A stretch of 64,000 bases of DNA from Metasolibacillus sp. (GTDB lineage: Bacteria; Bacillota; Bacilli; Bacillales_A; Planococcaceae), in NCBI RefSeq assembly GCF_025291715.1, contig NZ_JAMBIZ010000003.1:150724-214723 (forward strand). The letters run 5' to 3'. Every line of letters begins with the position of its first letter. Within the stretch, counting starts at the first letter, position 1. The notes beneath the pieces are model-generated. The model was not told the DNA's origin. It ran no database searches and worked only from the letters and a program-made list of their open reading frames with translations. Positions 47,219-58,621 of this stretch are shown here, piece by piece. Both the position numbers and the translations under genes were made by a program.

Positions 47219-49318
47219 ATGAAAAAACAATTAAAAAACATAATGCAAATCGTTCAATTTCGTTATTTTTTAATCGTAGTCCTCTTCATTACAGCGACGA
47301 TTCAATTTCTATTTATGACAGGTAATGTAAGGGGCATTACATATGATATACAATTACTGCAACTTGCACCCGAAACAATCCGCTCGGTGAAAACAGTAGA
47401 AGATACAGTTAAAACAGAAAGAGAGCGTGATAATGCGGAAAAATCTGTCGAGCCTGTGTATGTTTTTAATGAAGAGGTGGTAGACCATCGGACAGCCATT
47501 GTTACATCCGTTTTTGATATTGTGCTAGATGTACGAAGAGAAACAAAAGATGATACAATAGAAAAAAAGATTGAAGAGCTAAAAGAGGGCTTGAAGGATA
47601 TTACAGAAGCTCAAAATTCCTTAAGCTTTAGCAATACGCAGCTTGAAGTATTGTTAACAATCGATGAGGAGCTATTAATTCATACGAAGGAAAGCTTAGC
47701 ACAAATTGTCGAAAATGCGTTAGATCGTCCGTTTCGTAAAGATCAAATATTAACAATCCGCAATGAAATTGATAGTAAAATACGTCAGCAATCAACAATC
47801 GCAGAGCCACTGCTCAACACAGCGATTACGCTTGGACGAGCCGCAATTATTGAAACGGAAGTGTTGGATGAGGAAAAGACGGCTTTACGTGTGCGACAAG
47901 CCCGCGAAATGGTGGAGCCAACACGTATTTTACAAGGGCAAATTATTGTGCAAGAGGGTGAGCTCATTGATCGCGAGGTATACCGACAATTAGAGCTATT
48001 AGGCATGCTTGATACGAAGGAATCGTTAAAGCCTGTTTTCGGCTTGCTTATTTTAATATTCCTGCAAATGTCCTTTATTTATATCGTTTTTGATCGTTCA
48101 AAAAAACCGATAGCTAAGCGTCGAAATGAATTGCTTGTAACAACAATTGTTTACACGTTATGCATCGTAATGATGAAATTAATGAGCATCGTGGCAGTTA
48201 ATTTCGATGTGATAATTGCCTTTTTATTCCCAACAGCTCTTGCAACAATGCTGATTCGCTTACTTGTAAATGACCGTGTTGCGGCAATTATTACTGTAAT
48301 GACTGCAACATCAGCAGGTATTATGTTCCATAGCGGCTATGCAGCCGTGTTGCAGATGGATATTGCCTTGTACATTTTGTTTGGAGGCTTCGCAATGTTG
48401 TACTTTATGCGCAACCTTGAAAAGCGTTCTGCTTTGTTGCAGGCATGCGGCATTTTAGCGATTATGAACATTTTATTTATTAGCTTCTATTTACTAATGT
48501 CGCAAACAGGCTACGGTTTAACAGAGGTTGGCTTCTACTTTACAGCAGCAGTCATTTCAGCAGTGCTTTCTGGCGCGTTGACAATGGGGCTACTACCGTT
48601 CTTTGAGTCAGCATTTGGTATTTTATCAACAATGCGCTTAATTGAGCTATCAAATCCGAACCATCCGTTGCTTAGAAAACTATTAACAGAAACGCCAGGG
48701 ACTTATCATCATAGCATTATGGTAGCGAACTTAGCAGAGGCAGCATGTGAAGCGATTGGTGCTGATGGACTATTAGCGCGTGTCGGCTGTTATTACCATG
48801 ACCTTGGCAAGACGAGAAGACCTACTTTCTTTATTGAAAATCAAATGTCAGGCATTAATCCACATGACACATTGCCGCCACAATCGAGCGCAGATATTAT
48901 TATTGCGCATACAACAGATGGAGCAGCACTATTGCGCAAGCATAAAATGCCGCAGGAAATTATTGATATTGCTTTACAGCACCATGGTACAAGCTTATTA
49001 AAGTTTTTCGTTTATAAAGCGAAGGAAGAGGGCATGAATGTTGATGAGTCAGCATTCCGTTATCCAGGTCCGAAGCCGCAGACGAAGGAAGCAGCGGTGA
49101 TTAGCATTGCAGATAGTGTGGAGGCAGCGGTCCGTTCAATGAAGGAGCCTACTGCTGAAAAAATTAAAAAACTTATACAGTCTATTATTCAGGACCGTGT
49201 ACAGGATGACCAATTTGATGAATGTGATATTTCATTAAAGGAATTAAAATTAATTGAAGATGTATTATGTACAACATTAAATGGGACATTCCATTCTCGC
49301 ATTGAATATCCAAAATAG
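47219..49318 (+). CDS. pgpH: PgpH, 7TM-HD family cyclic-di-AMP phosphodiesterase
   Basis: An N-terminal helix and a large extracellular domain (to about 265) are followed by seven helices (about 275-465) and a cytosolic HD domain ([50 protein letters not shown]). It has 699 residues (YqfF). It hydrolyses c-di-AMP in Listeria and Bacillus. Confidence 0.95.
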   Translation: MKKQLKNIMQIVQFRYFLIVVLFITATIQFLFMTGNVRGITYDIQLLQLAPETIRSVKTVEDTVKTERERDNAEKSVEPVYVFNEEVVDHRTAIVTSVFDIVLDVRRETKDDTIEKKIEELKEGLKDITEAQNSLSFSNTQLEVLLTIDEELLIHTKESLAQIVENALDRPFRKDQILTIRNEIDSKIRQQSTIAEPLLNTAITLGRAAIIETEVLDEEKTALRVRQAREMVEPTRILQGQIIVQEGELIDREVYRQLELLGMLDTKESLKPVFGLLILIFLQMSFIYIVFDRSKKPIAKRRNELLVTTIVYTLCIVMMKLMSIVAVNFDVIIAFLFPTALATMLIRLLVNDRVAAIITVMTATSAGIMFHSGYAAVLQMDIALYILFGGFAMLYFMRNLEKRSALLQACGILAIMNILFISFYLLMSQTGYGLTEVGFYFTAAVISAVLSGALTMGLLPFFESAFGILSTMRLIELSNPNHPLLRKLLTETPGTYHHSIMVANLAEAACEAIGADGLLARVGCYYHDLGKTRRPTFFIENQMSGINPHDTLPPQSSADIIIAHTTDGAALLRKHKMPQEIIDIALQHHGTSLLKFFVYKAKEEGMNVDESAFRYPGPKPQTKEAAVISIADSVEAAVRSMKEPTAEKIKKLIQSIIQDRVQDDQFDECDISLKELKLIEDVLCTTLNGTFHSRIEYPK

Positions 49319-49329
49319 GAGGACCATTG

Positions 49330-49806
49330 ATGGCATTAATAATTGACTTTTTAGATGAAACAAACACTGTGCAAGAGGCACATATTAACTTAGTAGAGCA
49401 TTTACTGCAGCATGCAGCAAACGAAGAGCAGCTAGATGATGGCAGTGAGCTATCTGTTACATTTGTGACAAATGAAGCCATTCATGAAATCAATCGAACG
49501 TACCGTGATAAAGATCAACCAACAGATGTGATTTCCTTTGCGTTAGAGGAGCTAGGAGAAGGAGAAATTGAAATTGTTGGCGAAGGTATACCGCGTGTTT
49601 TAGGCGATATTATTATTTCGGTGGAGCGCACACAGGAGCAAGCAGATGACTACGGTCATTCATTTGAACGAGAACTAGGCTTTTTAGCTGTACACGGCTT
49701 TTTACATTTACTAGGCTATGATCATATGAATGAGCAAGATGAAAAAGAAATGTTCGCTAAACAAAATGCGATTTTAACTTCCTTTGGCTTAGGACGCGAG
49801 GTATAA
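49330..49806 (+). CDS. ybeY: YbeY, endoribonuclease/rRNA maturation factor
   Basis: The zinc motif [11 protein letters not shown] (HxxxHxxxxxH), with [16 protein letters not shown] and LGDIIISVE. 158 residues from the ATG after GGAGG; a TTG just before is the alternative. It takes part in 16S rRNA 3' maturation and ribosome quality control. Confidence 0.96.
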   Translation: MALIIDFLDETNTVQEAHINLVEHLLQHAANEEQLDDGSELSVTFVTNEAIHEINRTYRDKDQPTDVISFALEELGEGEIEIVGEGIPRVLGDIIISVERTQEQADDYGHSFERELGFLAVHGFLHLLGYDHMNEQDEKEMFAKQNAILTSFGLGREV

Positions 49807-50156
49807 TGGATATCCGCAAGTTTATGCGCTCCTTTGTTTACGCATTTCAAGGAATGATAGCGGCAACAAAGGAGCAAAATATGCGCTTTCATTTAATAAG
49901 TGCATGTATCGTCAGCATTGCAGGCTTTTTCACAGGCTTAACGACAATGGAATGGATAGCGATTGTGGTGGCAATAATGCTTGTCATTGGAGCAGAGATG
50001 ATAAATAGTGCCATTGAGCGCGTCGTTGATTTAGCTACAGCAGAGCTTCATCCATTGGCAAAGGCTGCAAAAGATATAGCAGCAGGCGCGGTACTTGTAT
50101 TTGCAATTGGCAGTGTTATAATCGGGGTACTCATTTTTTTCCCAAAATGGTTTTAA
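49806..50156 (+). CDS. dgkA: Undecaprenol/diacylglycerol kinase (DgkA family)
   Basis: Three helices and the signature AEMINSAIERVVDL. In Bacillus this protein phosphorylates undecaprenol. Its ATG overlaps the ybeY stop by one base. It has 116 residues. Confidence 0.95.
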   Translation: MDIRKFMRSFVYAFQGMIAATKEQNMRFHLISACIVSIAGFFTGLTTMEWIAIVVAIMLVIGAEMINSAIERVVDLATAELHPLAKAAKDIAAGAVLVFAIGSVIIGVLIFFPKWF

Positions 50157-50161
50157 TGTAG

Positions 50162-51491
<1,330 letters not shown>

Positions 51492-51500
51492 GGAAAATGA

Positions 51501-51530
51501 AAACTCCCGCTGCAATGTGGGAGTTTCTTT
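51501..51530 (+). terminator. Intrinsic terminator after era
   Basis: AAACTCCC and GGGAGTTT form a perfect stem, followed by CTTTTG. Confidence 0.8.
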
Positions 51531-51547
51531 TGCTTACATTGGGGGAA

Positions 51548-51631
51548 ACGTGGAATAAAACTGAAAAAACGTAGAATAAACTTTCGAAAACGTGGAATAA
51601 ATCTCGAAAAATGTGGAATAAAAGGGAGGTG
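51548..51631 (+). repeat. Intergenic array of a short word at 21-nt spacing (ACGTGGAATAAA type)
   Basis: ACGTGGAATAAA or a one-base variant starts at 51548, 51569, 51590 and 51611, each exactly 21 bases apart. The variable part ends A-rich. The last unit runs straight into the recO SD (AGGGAGGTG). It begins 17 bases after the era terminator. Confidence 0.87.
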
Positions 51632-51639
51632 CAATCAAA

Positions 51640-52413
51640 ATGCTACACAAATGGGAGGGAATCGTCCTCAAGGCAAGAGCCTATGGTGAGTCCAACAAAA
51701 TCGTCACATTGCTAACGCGTGAGGCAGGGAAAATCGCTGTGATGGCACGTGGGGCCAAAAAGCCAACAAGTCGCTTAGCAGGTATTACACAGCCCTTCAT
51801 GTATGGCTTGTATTTAGTGCAACGTACAACAGGAATGGGCACATTGCAGCAAGGAGAGCATTTAAATGCAATGCGTACGCTGCAAACGGATATCCGTGCA
51901 ACAGCTTATGCAAGCTATATCGGAGAGCTTGTCGACCGCTTAGTAGAAGAAGGTGAACCACAGCCCTTCGCCTTTGAAGTAGTTAGACAAGCACTACTGG
52001 CTATCGATGAAGGCTATGACCCAGAAGCGATTGCCTTATTTGTAGATTGGAAAATGCTGCCGTTCGCAGGAGTACAACCAATTTTACATGCGTGTGCAAG
52101 CTGCGGCTCCTCAGATGGAGAATTCGCCTTCTCCTTTGCACAGGGAGGCTTTTTATGCCATCGCTGCTTCCACCATGATCCATATATCATTCGCTTATCA
52201 CCAACCCAGCTTAAGCTGATTCGGATGTTTTATATGATGCCAATTGAGCAAGTAGGGAAGCTTGATTTAAAGCCGCAAACGAAGATGTTTATTAAAAAAA
52301 TTGTGACAACAATTTATGAGGAGCAAACGGGCATTCGTTTGAAGTCCAGAAGCTTTATCGAGCAGCTAGACAAAATGGGAGGTGCCTGGCACACAAACAA
52401 TTCTGAAAATTAA
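51640..52413 (+). CDS. recO: RecO, recombination mediator
   Basis: N-terminal OB fold (GIVLKARAYGESNKIVTLLT) and a helical domain with a zinc cluster (CASCGSSDG ... CHRCFHH). 257 residues. The natural-looking end is SRSFIEQLDKMG; the last nine residues (AWHTNNSEN) are encoded by a palindromic repeat that also supplies the stop codon. Confidence 0.95.
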   Translation: MLHKWEGIVLKARAYGESNKIVTLLTREAGKIAVMARGAKKPTSRLAGITQPFMYGLYLVQRTTGMGTLQQGEHLNAMRTLQTDIRATAYASYIGELVDRLVEEGEPQPFAFEVVRQALLAIDEGYDPEAIALFVDWKMLPFAGVQPILHACASCGSSDGEFAFSFAQGGFLCHRCFHHDPYIIRLSPTQLKLIRMFYMMPIEQVGKLDLKPQTKMFIKKIVTTIYEEQTGIRLKSRSFIEQLDKMGGAWHTNNSEN

Positions 52414-52420
52414 GGACAAT
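52382..52420 (+). repeat. GTGCC(A/T)GGCAC palindromic repeat, copy 2, inside the recO 3' end
   Basis: GTGCCTGGCAC is followed by ACAAACAATTCTGAAAATT and then GGACAATTC. It is nearly identical to the copy at 40080. Here it is translated as the end of RecO. Confidence 0.8.
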
Positions 52421-52493
52421 TCGAAATTATTAGACATCCATACTTGGCAAGCGATAAAATAAAGTAGAAGCATGACAAAAGGGGATGGGAGAA

Positions 52494-53639
52494 ATGAAAT
52501 TACCAGTTGTGCAGTTTACGAGAGAGCAGCAAGCATTTCGTTTAGAGGTACGTGCTTTTTTACAGCAGCATCTTAAAGCGGGGACATTTCAAACGAAATG
52601 TGATTCATGGTTAAGTGGAAGTGATTCAGCCTTTTCAAAGTTAATCGCAGCACAGGGCTGGATTGGTATGACATGGCCAAAGCATTATGGTGGGGCAGAG
52701 CGCAGTACAATTGAGCGCTATATTTTAACGGAGGAATTTTTGGCAGCTGGTGCACCTGTTGCAGCACATTGGTTTGCTGATAGACAGACAGGGCCTTTGT
52801 TGTTGCGTTTTGGCACAGAGGAGCAGCGCCAATTTTTCTTACCCAAAATCATTCAAGGGGAATGTTTTTTTGCAATTGGCTTAAGTGAGCCAAATAGCGG
52901 CTCTGATTTGGCGTCTGTACGAACGAAGGCCGAAAAGGTGGAGGGGGGCTGGCTTGTCAATGGCGCAAAAACGTGGACGAGTAACGCACATGATGCGCAC
53001 TATATGGTGACACTTGTGCGCACAGCGCCTTATGATGAGCAGCATAAGCATAAAGGTTTAAGTCAATTAATCATTGATTTGCATGCACCTGGTGTAACAA
53101 TTACGCCGATTCCTTATTTAACAGGTGAGCGTCATTTTAATGATGTGTTTTTCGATAATGTTTTCATTCCTGATAATATGGTTGTTGGGACACTTGGCAA
53201 TGGTTGGGCGCAAGGCTTGGCAGAGCTTGCCTTTGAGCGTAGTGGACCTGAGCGCATTTTAAGCACATTTCCATTATTAAATGAATTAATTGCGGAGCTA
53301 AAAAAGGCTAATGATATAGTTGGCTTAGCAACTGCCTCCAAACTATTAGCCGAAATGTGGAGCTTACGCAATTTATCGCTCGGCGTTGCACAGGTGTTAG
53401 AAGAAGGTGGCGAAGTAGCAATTCTAGCAGCGCTCGTCAAAAGCATCGGTACAAAATTTGAACAAAAAACACCTGAAATCGCAAGGCTCCTCGTGCGAGC
53501 ATATCCGAGCCTGCAAGCGGAGCGTGCATTTGACCGCTATATGGCACAATCCATTTTGCATGCGCCAGGCTTTACAATAAGAGGCGGTACATCAGAAGTA
53601 CTGTACGGCATTGTAGCGAAAGGGGTTATTGCGCAATGA
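52494..53639 (+). CDS. Acyl-CoA dehydrogenase (first of a pair)
   Basis: FAD-binding acyl-CoA dehydrogenase fold: FFAIGLSEPNSGSDLASV, KTWTSNAHDAHY, FERSGPERIL and a C-terminal IRGGTSEVLYGIVAKGV. 381 residues from the ATG at 52494; an ATG nine bases earlier touches the SD. It overlaps the next, shorter dehydrogenase by 4 bases. Such large/small pairs form heteromeric enzymes in sterol or branched acyl-CoA breakdown in other bacteria; the substrate here is unknown. Confidence 0.92.
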   Translation: MKLPVVQFTREQQAFRLEVRAFLQQHLKAGTFQTKCDSWLSGSDSAFSKLIAAQGWIGMTWPKHYGGAERSTIERYILTEEFLAAGAPVAAHWFADRQTGPLLLRFGTEEQRQFFLPKIIQGECFFAIGLSEPNSGSDLASVRTKAEKVEGGWLVNGAKTWTSNAHDAHYMVTLVRTAPYDEQHKHKGLSQLIIDLHAPGVTITPIPYLTGERHFNDVFFDNVFIPDNMVVGTLGNGWAQGLAELAFERSGPERILSTFPLLNELIAELKKANDIVGLATASKLLAEMWSLRNLSLGVAQVLEEGGEVAILAALVKSIGTKFEQKTPEIARLLVRAYPSLQAERAFDRYMAQSILHAPGFTIRGGTSEVLYGIVAKGVIAQ

Positions 53640-54628
53640 GTGAAATGCTAGAAATCGTTTCAGATGTGTTTGAAAAAATGTGCAAAGACTTCGTTACAAA
53701 GGAGACAGTAGATTTACTAGAGGAAGGACAATGGGCAAGTGCACTTTGGCAGCAGCTAGAGGACAATGAGCTGTTGAAAGTCGCTGTAACAGAGCAACAC
53801 GGTGGAGCAAATGGCGATATTGCAGATTTATTAGCGCTCTATCAGCTAGTAGGCTACTATGCTGTGCCAGCACCTATACTGGAGCATACACTTGCTAACT
53901 TTATATTGGAAGCGATGGGACTTACCCCTTATTCAACAGTAACAACAATTTTATTTGATGAGCAGTATGATAAGGCGGATGGTACCCTGCATCATGTTCC
54001 ATGGGCAAGGGTTGCACAACAGCTTGTCCTTGTGGCAAAAAAGCAGCTAATGGTCATTGATTTATCACAGGCAACCATTACACAAGCAACGAATTTAGCA
54101 GCCGAACCGCGCGATACGGTCAGCTTCCAACAAGCTGGGATTATCGCACAGGTAGCTTTATCTAAGCAGCAACTGCAACAACTTATTAGCTATAGCACTG
54201 CAGCGAAGCTAGCTGCAATGAGTGGTGCACTCGATAAAGCATTCCAGCTGACAGTGCGTTATTCAAAGGAACGTGAGCAATTTGGTCGTCCTATTCATCG
54301 CTTCCAGCTCATCCAGCAACACATAGCGATTCTTGCAGGGGAAGCTGCGATTGCAACAGCAGCAATTGAAAATATAGCACATGGAATGGAACGATCTGAA
54401 ATAGCATTCGCCAGCATCCGTCTAGATGAAGCAAGTAAAATCGTGGCAACCTCTGCACACCAAGTGCATGCCGCAATCGGTGTGACATATGAGCATAGCT
54501 TACAGCACTACACACGCCGCCTATGGGCATGGCGCGATGAAGGCTTCACTGCACATCACTGGCAAAACCAGTTAGCGCAAGAATTGCTACAAATAGAAGA
54601 CCTATGGGCATGGATGACGACGAAATAA
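53636..54628 (+). CDS. Acyl-CoA dehydrogenase-like protein (second of a pair)
   Basis: 330 residues with weaker family motifs: VAVTEQHGGANGDIADLLA (N-terminal part), SGALDKAFQLTVRYSKEREQFGRPIHRFQ and QVHAAIGVTYEHSLQHYTRR. The middle beta domain is short. The ATGA overlap with the preceding gene suggests a fixed subunit ratio. It is probably a partner subunit rather than an independent enzyme (inference). Confidence 0.88.
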   Translation: MSEMLEIVSDVFEKMCKDFVTKETVDLLEEGQWASALWQQLEDNELLKVAVTEQHGGANGDIADLLALYQLVGYYAVPAPILEHTLANFILEAMGLTPYSTVTTILFDEQYDKADGTLHHVPWARVAQQLVLVAKKQLMVIDLSQATITQATNLAAEPRDTVSFQQAGIIAQVALSKQQLQQLISYSTAAKLAAMSGALDKAFQLTVRYSKEREQFGRPIHRFQLIQQHIAILAGEAAIATAAIENIAHGMERSEIAFASIRLDEASKIVATSAHQVHAAIGVTYEHSLQHYTRRLWAWRDEGFTAHHWQNQLAQELLQIEDLWAWMTTK

Positions 54629-54640
54629 GGGGGACTTTGA

Positions 54641-55450
54641 ATGGCTGACTTATTATTCGATGTACAGGACGGAATTGCAACAATTACGCTCAATCGCCCT
54701 GAAGCAATGAACGCATTTAGCGAGGATATGCTTACAAGGTGGATTCAAGCACTTGAAACGGTACGCGATGATGATGCAATTCGTGTACTAATCGTCAAAG
54801 GGAATGGTAAATGCTTTTGTGCAGGTGGCGATATTAAAGCGATGGCGGCAGGTAAAGGCTTTTTTGAAAGCAAGGCTGATATTACATCAACGGCCCTTGC
54901 CCGCAAAAATTCTCTATGGAAGCGTGTTCAACGTGTACCTTTGTTACTGGAGGAAATCGATAAGCCAGTTCTTGCACAAGTGCACGGCTTTGCCTTTGGT
55001 GCAGGGCTTGATATGGCGTTAATGTGCGATATTCGCATTGTTGCACAGTCTACGAAATTTTCCGAGAGCTATGTTAATGTTGGTATTGTGCCAGGCGACG
55101 GTGGCGCATACTTTTTACCGAAGCTTGTTGGCATTGATAAAGCACTTGATATGCTATGGACAGCACGTATATTATCTGCGGATGAGGCGAAAGAGGCAGG
55201 GCTTGTCACATTTGTTGTACCGGACGAGGAGCTAGCGCAATACACACAAGCCTATGCAGAAAAGTTAGCAAATGGACCAACAACGGCGATTCAGTTTATT
55301 AAACGCGCTGTTTATCAAAGCCAAACGATGTCCTTACGTTCATCGCTTGACTATATATCCTCACAAATGGGGCTTGTCACAGAGCTTGCTGATTTTCATG
55401 AGGGTGTGCAAGCAGTGGTGGAGAAGCGTAAGCCGAGGTTTACGGAATGA
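54641..55450 (+). CDS. Enoyl-CoA hydratase/isomerase family protein
   Basis: Crotonase fold: ATITLNRPEAMNAFSEDM, CAGGDIKAM (oxyanion hole), QVHGFAFGAGLDMALMCDI, and ESYVNVGIVPGDGGAYFLPKLVG. 269 residues. It stands 12 bases after the dehydrogenase pair, so the three probably work in one beta-oxidation-like route. Confidence 0.94.
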   Translation: MADLLFDVQDGIATITLNRPEAMNAFSEDMLTRWIQALETVRDDDAIRVLIVKGNGKCFCAGGDIKAMAAGKGFFESKADITSTALARKNSLWKRVQRVPLLLEEIDKPVLAQVHGFAFGAGLDMALMCDIRIVAQSTKFSESYVNVGIVPGDGGAYFLPKLVGIDKALDMLWTARILSADEAKEAGLVTFVVPDEELAQYTQAYAEKLANGPTTAIQFIKRAVYQSQTMSLRSSLDYISSQMGLVTELADFHEGVQAVVEKRKPRFTE

Positions 55451-55902
55451 GTAAAATAAACTATGCATGGTTATCAAGCATTGTGTTTGTTATTTCTAGC
55501 GCTTGTGCATGAATTAAATCGGTTAGAATTTCATTTAACAGATGAGGAATTACTGAACCATATGCTTGAACAATGGCTTCTTCAACAAATCGCGAATGAG
55601 TCAAATATGCAAGTCAGCGATGATGAGGTGATGGACTATGCACTTCAAACTAAAATGGGATTCCGACAAACCTACTCACCACAAATGCAAGAAATCATAG
55701 AATTGTTAGCAGAAAAATATAATGTGTCAATAGATGATTACTTCACACACTCAGATATATTAGCACAATAGGAAAATACTTTGAGAGTAGAGAAGCTAAT
55801 CAATCAGATGACGGTAGAAGAAAAAATAACAGCTAATTATACGGTGGATCATTCGGTTGAGGATTTGCTAAAGCAATATAAGGATTCTATGAATAGTCAT
55901 TA
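55447..55902 (+). pseudogene. Secreted SurA-N-like protein, broken by a frameshift and an in-frame TAG
   Basis: An ATG overlapping the hydratase stop opens a signal-peptide-like frame (YAWLSSIVFVISSACA) that stops after 21 residues. The +1 frame continues with LNRLEFHLTDEELLNHM and NMQVSDDEVMDYAL ... YNVSIDDYFTHSDI, which looks like the helical N-domain of SurA/PrsA-type chaperones. A TAG at 55769 interrupts it; read through, the frame goes on with LINQMTVEEKI and ends at 55902. Two lesions make a sequencing error less likely. Family placement is moderate. Confidence 0.6.
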
Positions 55903-55907
55903 AAATT

Positions 55908-55944
55908 AAAAAGCAACTACCATAAAAAGGGTAGTTGCTTTTTT
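55908..55944 (-). terminator. Bidirectional terminator at the end of the com locus
   Basis: AAAAAGCAACTACC and GGTAGTTGCTTTTT form a perfect stem with A and T flanks, so it can serve the pseudogene on the plus strand and comA on the minus strand. Confidence 0.9.
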
Positions 55945-55947
55945 AGG

Positions 55948-56553
55948 CTATTGTGTATTAAGTAAGCCATCCTCCATCGCCTTTAATACAATTTGCATGC
56001 GATTATCTACATGTAGTTTGCGCATAAGTGAGGTAATATGATGCTCCACTGTGCGTTTGCTAATATGGAGTGTTTCACTAATTTCTATATTGCTTTTTCC
56101 TGCCGATAGCCAGTGTAAAACTTCCTGCTCTTTCGACGTTAACAAAAAATCAACTTGTCCTTCTACAAATGGAGGAAATACAGAACTTCCCTCATAGACG
56201 GATTTAATTGTAGCAATCAGCTCTTGTGGCGGTTGGTCCTTCGCTACAAAAGAGCGAGCTCCTGCATTATAGGCCCCCTGTAAATAGGCATCATCGTTAT
56301 AGCCTGACAGCATAATAATCGCCAGCTCCTTATTACTTTTTAAAAGCTGCTTTGTTAAAAGTAATCCGTTATAGCCCTTCATTTGAATATCCATTAAAAT
56401 AATATCGGGTTGAAGTTGATCTATGGTATTCGCAAGCGTACTAGGATCTGAAATCATAGCAATAACGTGTATTTCCGCATCATTTTCTAATAGCTTTTTC
56501 AATCCTTCCAGCACGACGATATGGTCATCTACAAGCAATACATTAATCGCCAT
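55948..56553 (-). CDS. comA: ComA-like NarL/LuxR-family response regulator
   Basis: The receiver has VDDHIVVLEGL, the acceptor in IILMDIQMKG, and K of VAKDQ; the C-terminal LuxR helix-turn-helix has LTSKEQEVLHWLSAGKSNIEISETL and SKRTVEHHI. 201 residues from the ATG behind AAAGGAATG. It overlaps comP by 11 bases. It is assigned as ComA from its place behind comX-comQ-comP. It probably acts on the symmetric site upstream of comX. Confidence 0.88.
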   Translation of the reverse strand: MAINVLLVDDHIVVLEGLKKLLENDAEIHVIAMISDPSTLANTIDQLQPDIILMDIQMKGYNGLLLTKQLLKSNKELAIIMLSGYNDDAYLQGAYNAGARSFVAKDQPPQELIATIKSVYEGSSVFPPFVEGQVDFLLTSKEQEVLHWLSAGKSNIEISETLHISKRTVEHHITSLMRKLHVDNRMQIVLKAMEDGLLNTQ

Positions 56554-58609
56554 CTGTTTCATTCCTTTCAAGTGGTAGCGTAATAGTTATTTTTGTACCC
56601 TGTTGCAAGACTGAAGAAATCATCATTGTTCCAGCAAATTGCTCTGTTCTACGCTTTAATGTAAGTAAACCAAAATGTTGCTCAGCATATAAATATTCGT
56701 CATCTGGCAGTGTGAAGCCATCACCATTATCCTCTACAATTATAACAAGCGAGTCTAGATAAGCTTCAAGTGTCACTGTAATCGATGTCGCATTTGCATG
56801 TTTTCCTGCATTTTGCAGTAGCTCCTTGATGCTACGATAAATATGTTTGGCAAGCTCTGGTGCTAGAATGGTATCATCTATGTCACAAGATAGGTAGATA
56901 GGGATTTGATATTGTGTTTGCAAGCTTTTTTGTAATGACTGTAAACTTAATCTTAGCCCTAAATTTTCGACAATGGTTGGATATAATTCCTGACATCTCT
57001 CACGAATTGTAGCAATTGTTTGTGCTAACGGCTCATCTAGAACTTGATAAGAGTTAGTTGCACGTATTTCATATAATAGTACAAGCAGTTGCTGTAAAAT
57101 ATCATCATGTAAAAAGATAGAAAGGTTTTTTCGCTCGTCCTCCACACTAGCAAGTAATCGTTTATTAGTATGTCGTATAAGGGAAGAAGCATGTTCAGTG
57201 GATTTTAACTCTTGTTCGAGTTGTACTAAAGCTTGGGCATGCAAAAATAATTGTAATACCTCAAAATAAATGCTCTCTAGTAAAATTAACTCATCTTTTG
57301 TCCATTCTGCCAAATTTATTTTTTGTCCAATAACTACAAGTCCAAGTAATTTAGATTCATCTGTAATCGGTAATAGATGATAAGGATATTGGTAATTTAT
57401 TTGGCTTGTATTTTCATATTTTTTTAACAATGACTGAATATCCTGCTTCTCCAAAAGCCCAGTATCATACAAAACAGTTGCCATAGGGCTAGCCCAAATA
57501 ACGGCAACATGTTGCACATCAAGCATACGCTGTATTAGTTTTACCGTATGTTCCGCGCAAAGTGGTAAAAAGGTTTGATGATACAATTCTTTGAGCATCT
57601 GTCTTCGTTGTTGATGCATGGCAATAAGTTGTACCTCTATGCGCGGTTTTTCTAAGCGTCTGAGTCCCTTATGTATAAGAAGAAAAAGGGTGAAACCACT
57701 TCCTAAAATAATAAGATTCTGCATTATTTGTTTAGTTGGTAGCTCCACAATAAAATGTAAAATAGTAATTAGCACACTCAGCATCAAGACCAATGCACTT
57801 ACAGGAATCAATACTCGACTAGCCAAATAACTAAAATCGAAAACTTCTTGTTTTGTTAGTAAATACATTAACGTAAGAGGAAATAGAATGATAGTAAGTA
57901 TTGTATAGTTAAATGGCAAATTTTCAAGGTGGAATAGCCCATCTAAAATTAAACTACCTAGTAATGGGCTAAATGCTAGAATAGAGCTAACAAGAAAAAT
58001 AGCTAATTGATTACGAATCCATTTTGTATTGAAGCACCATAAGCGAATGATTAAGACAGTGCATGAAAGCAATGTAATCAGTAGGTTGGTAATTAATAAT
58101 ATAGGAATTAATCTACTGAACAAGGTGCTATCTTGAAGGCTAAGTAACCCTCTAACTATTTCTAAAATATTAATAATAAGAGCAAGTCCAAACATAAACC
58201 ATTTTATTTGATAGAACAATTTTGATTGATTTGTTGTAGGAAAACGTTCAAAAAAATACAGTAAAAAATAAGCAGAAAAACTCACAGCAAGTGTTTCAAT
58301 TTCATAGGCAATAGGAATTCTATAACTTGAAGGTTTCGCATAGGTAATCGCAATTCCTGCAACAGACATTAAATAAAAATAGCGCTGTATGACAATGGAT
58401 TTTGGCTTTTTCGTATACGTATAAAAGCCAATAATTAAAAATGCTGCTCCAATAAAATAAGTAGAATCGTTATATAGTGTAATGATTATAAAATCCCTGA
58501 TACTGGAATTTTCTATACTAGTGTAAGACAGGCGATATGCATAGCCATGCCAAAAAGCAAATACCCAAATCGTCAGTAGTGCTATAAATAGTAAAATATG
58601 TCGATACAT
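56543..58609 (-). CDS. comP: ComP-like membrane sensor histidine kinase
   Basis: 688 residues. The N-terminal half has about eight to ten membrane helices with an extracellular loop early on (YRLSYTSIENSSIRDF). The C-terminal half has HisKA_3 with NLSIFLHDDILQQLLVLLYE and a HATPase with LLQNAGKHANAT and VEDNGDGF. It should sense the isoprenylated ComX peptide and phosphorylate ComA. The SD is AGAGG; 12 bases from comQ. Confidence 0.9.
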   Translation of the reverse strand: MYRHILLFIALLTIWVFAFWHGYAYRLSYTSIENSSIRDFIIITLYNDSTYFIGAAFLIIGFYTYTKKPKSIVIQRYFYLMSVAGIAITYAKPSSYRIPIAYEIETLAVSFSAYFLLYFFERFPTTNQSKLFYQIKWFMFGLALIINILEIVRGLLSLQDSTLFSRLIPILLITNLLITLLSCTVLIIRLWCFNTKWIRNQLAIFLVSSILAFSPLLGSLILDGLFHLENLPFNYTILTIILFPLTLMYLLTKQEVFDFSYLASRVLIPVSALVLMLSVLITILHFIVELPTKQIMQNLIILGSGFTLFLLIHKGLRRLEKPRIEVQLIAMHQQRRQMLKELYHQTFLPLCAEHTVKLIQRMLDVQHVAVIWASPMATVLYDTGLLEKQDIQSLLKKYENTSQINYQYPYHLLPITDESKLLGLVVIGQKINLAEWTKDELILLESIYFEVLQLFLHAQALVQLEQELKSTEHASSLIRHTNKRLLASVEDERKNLSIFLHDDILQQLLVLLYEIRATNSYQVLDEPLAQTIATIRERCQELYPTIVENLGLRLSLQSLQKSLQTQYQIPIYLSCDIDDTILAPELAKHIYRSIKELLQNAGKHANATSITVTLEAYLDSLVIIVEDNGDGFTLPDDEYLYAEQHFGLLTLKRRTEQFAGTMMISSVLQQGTKITITLPLERNETDGD

Positions 58610-58621
58610 GATTTAAAACCT

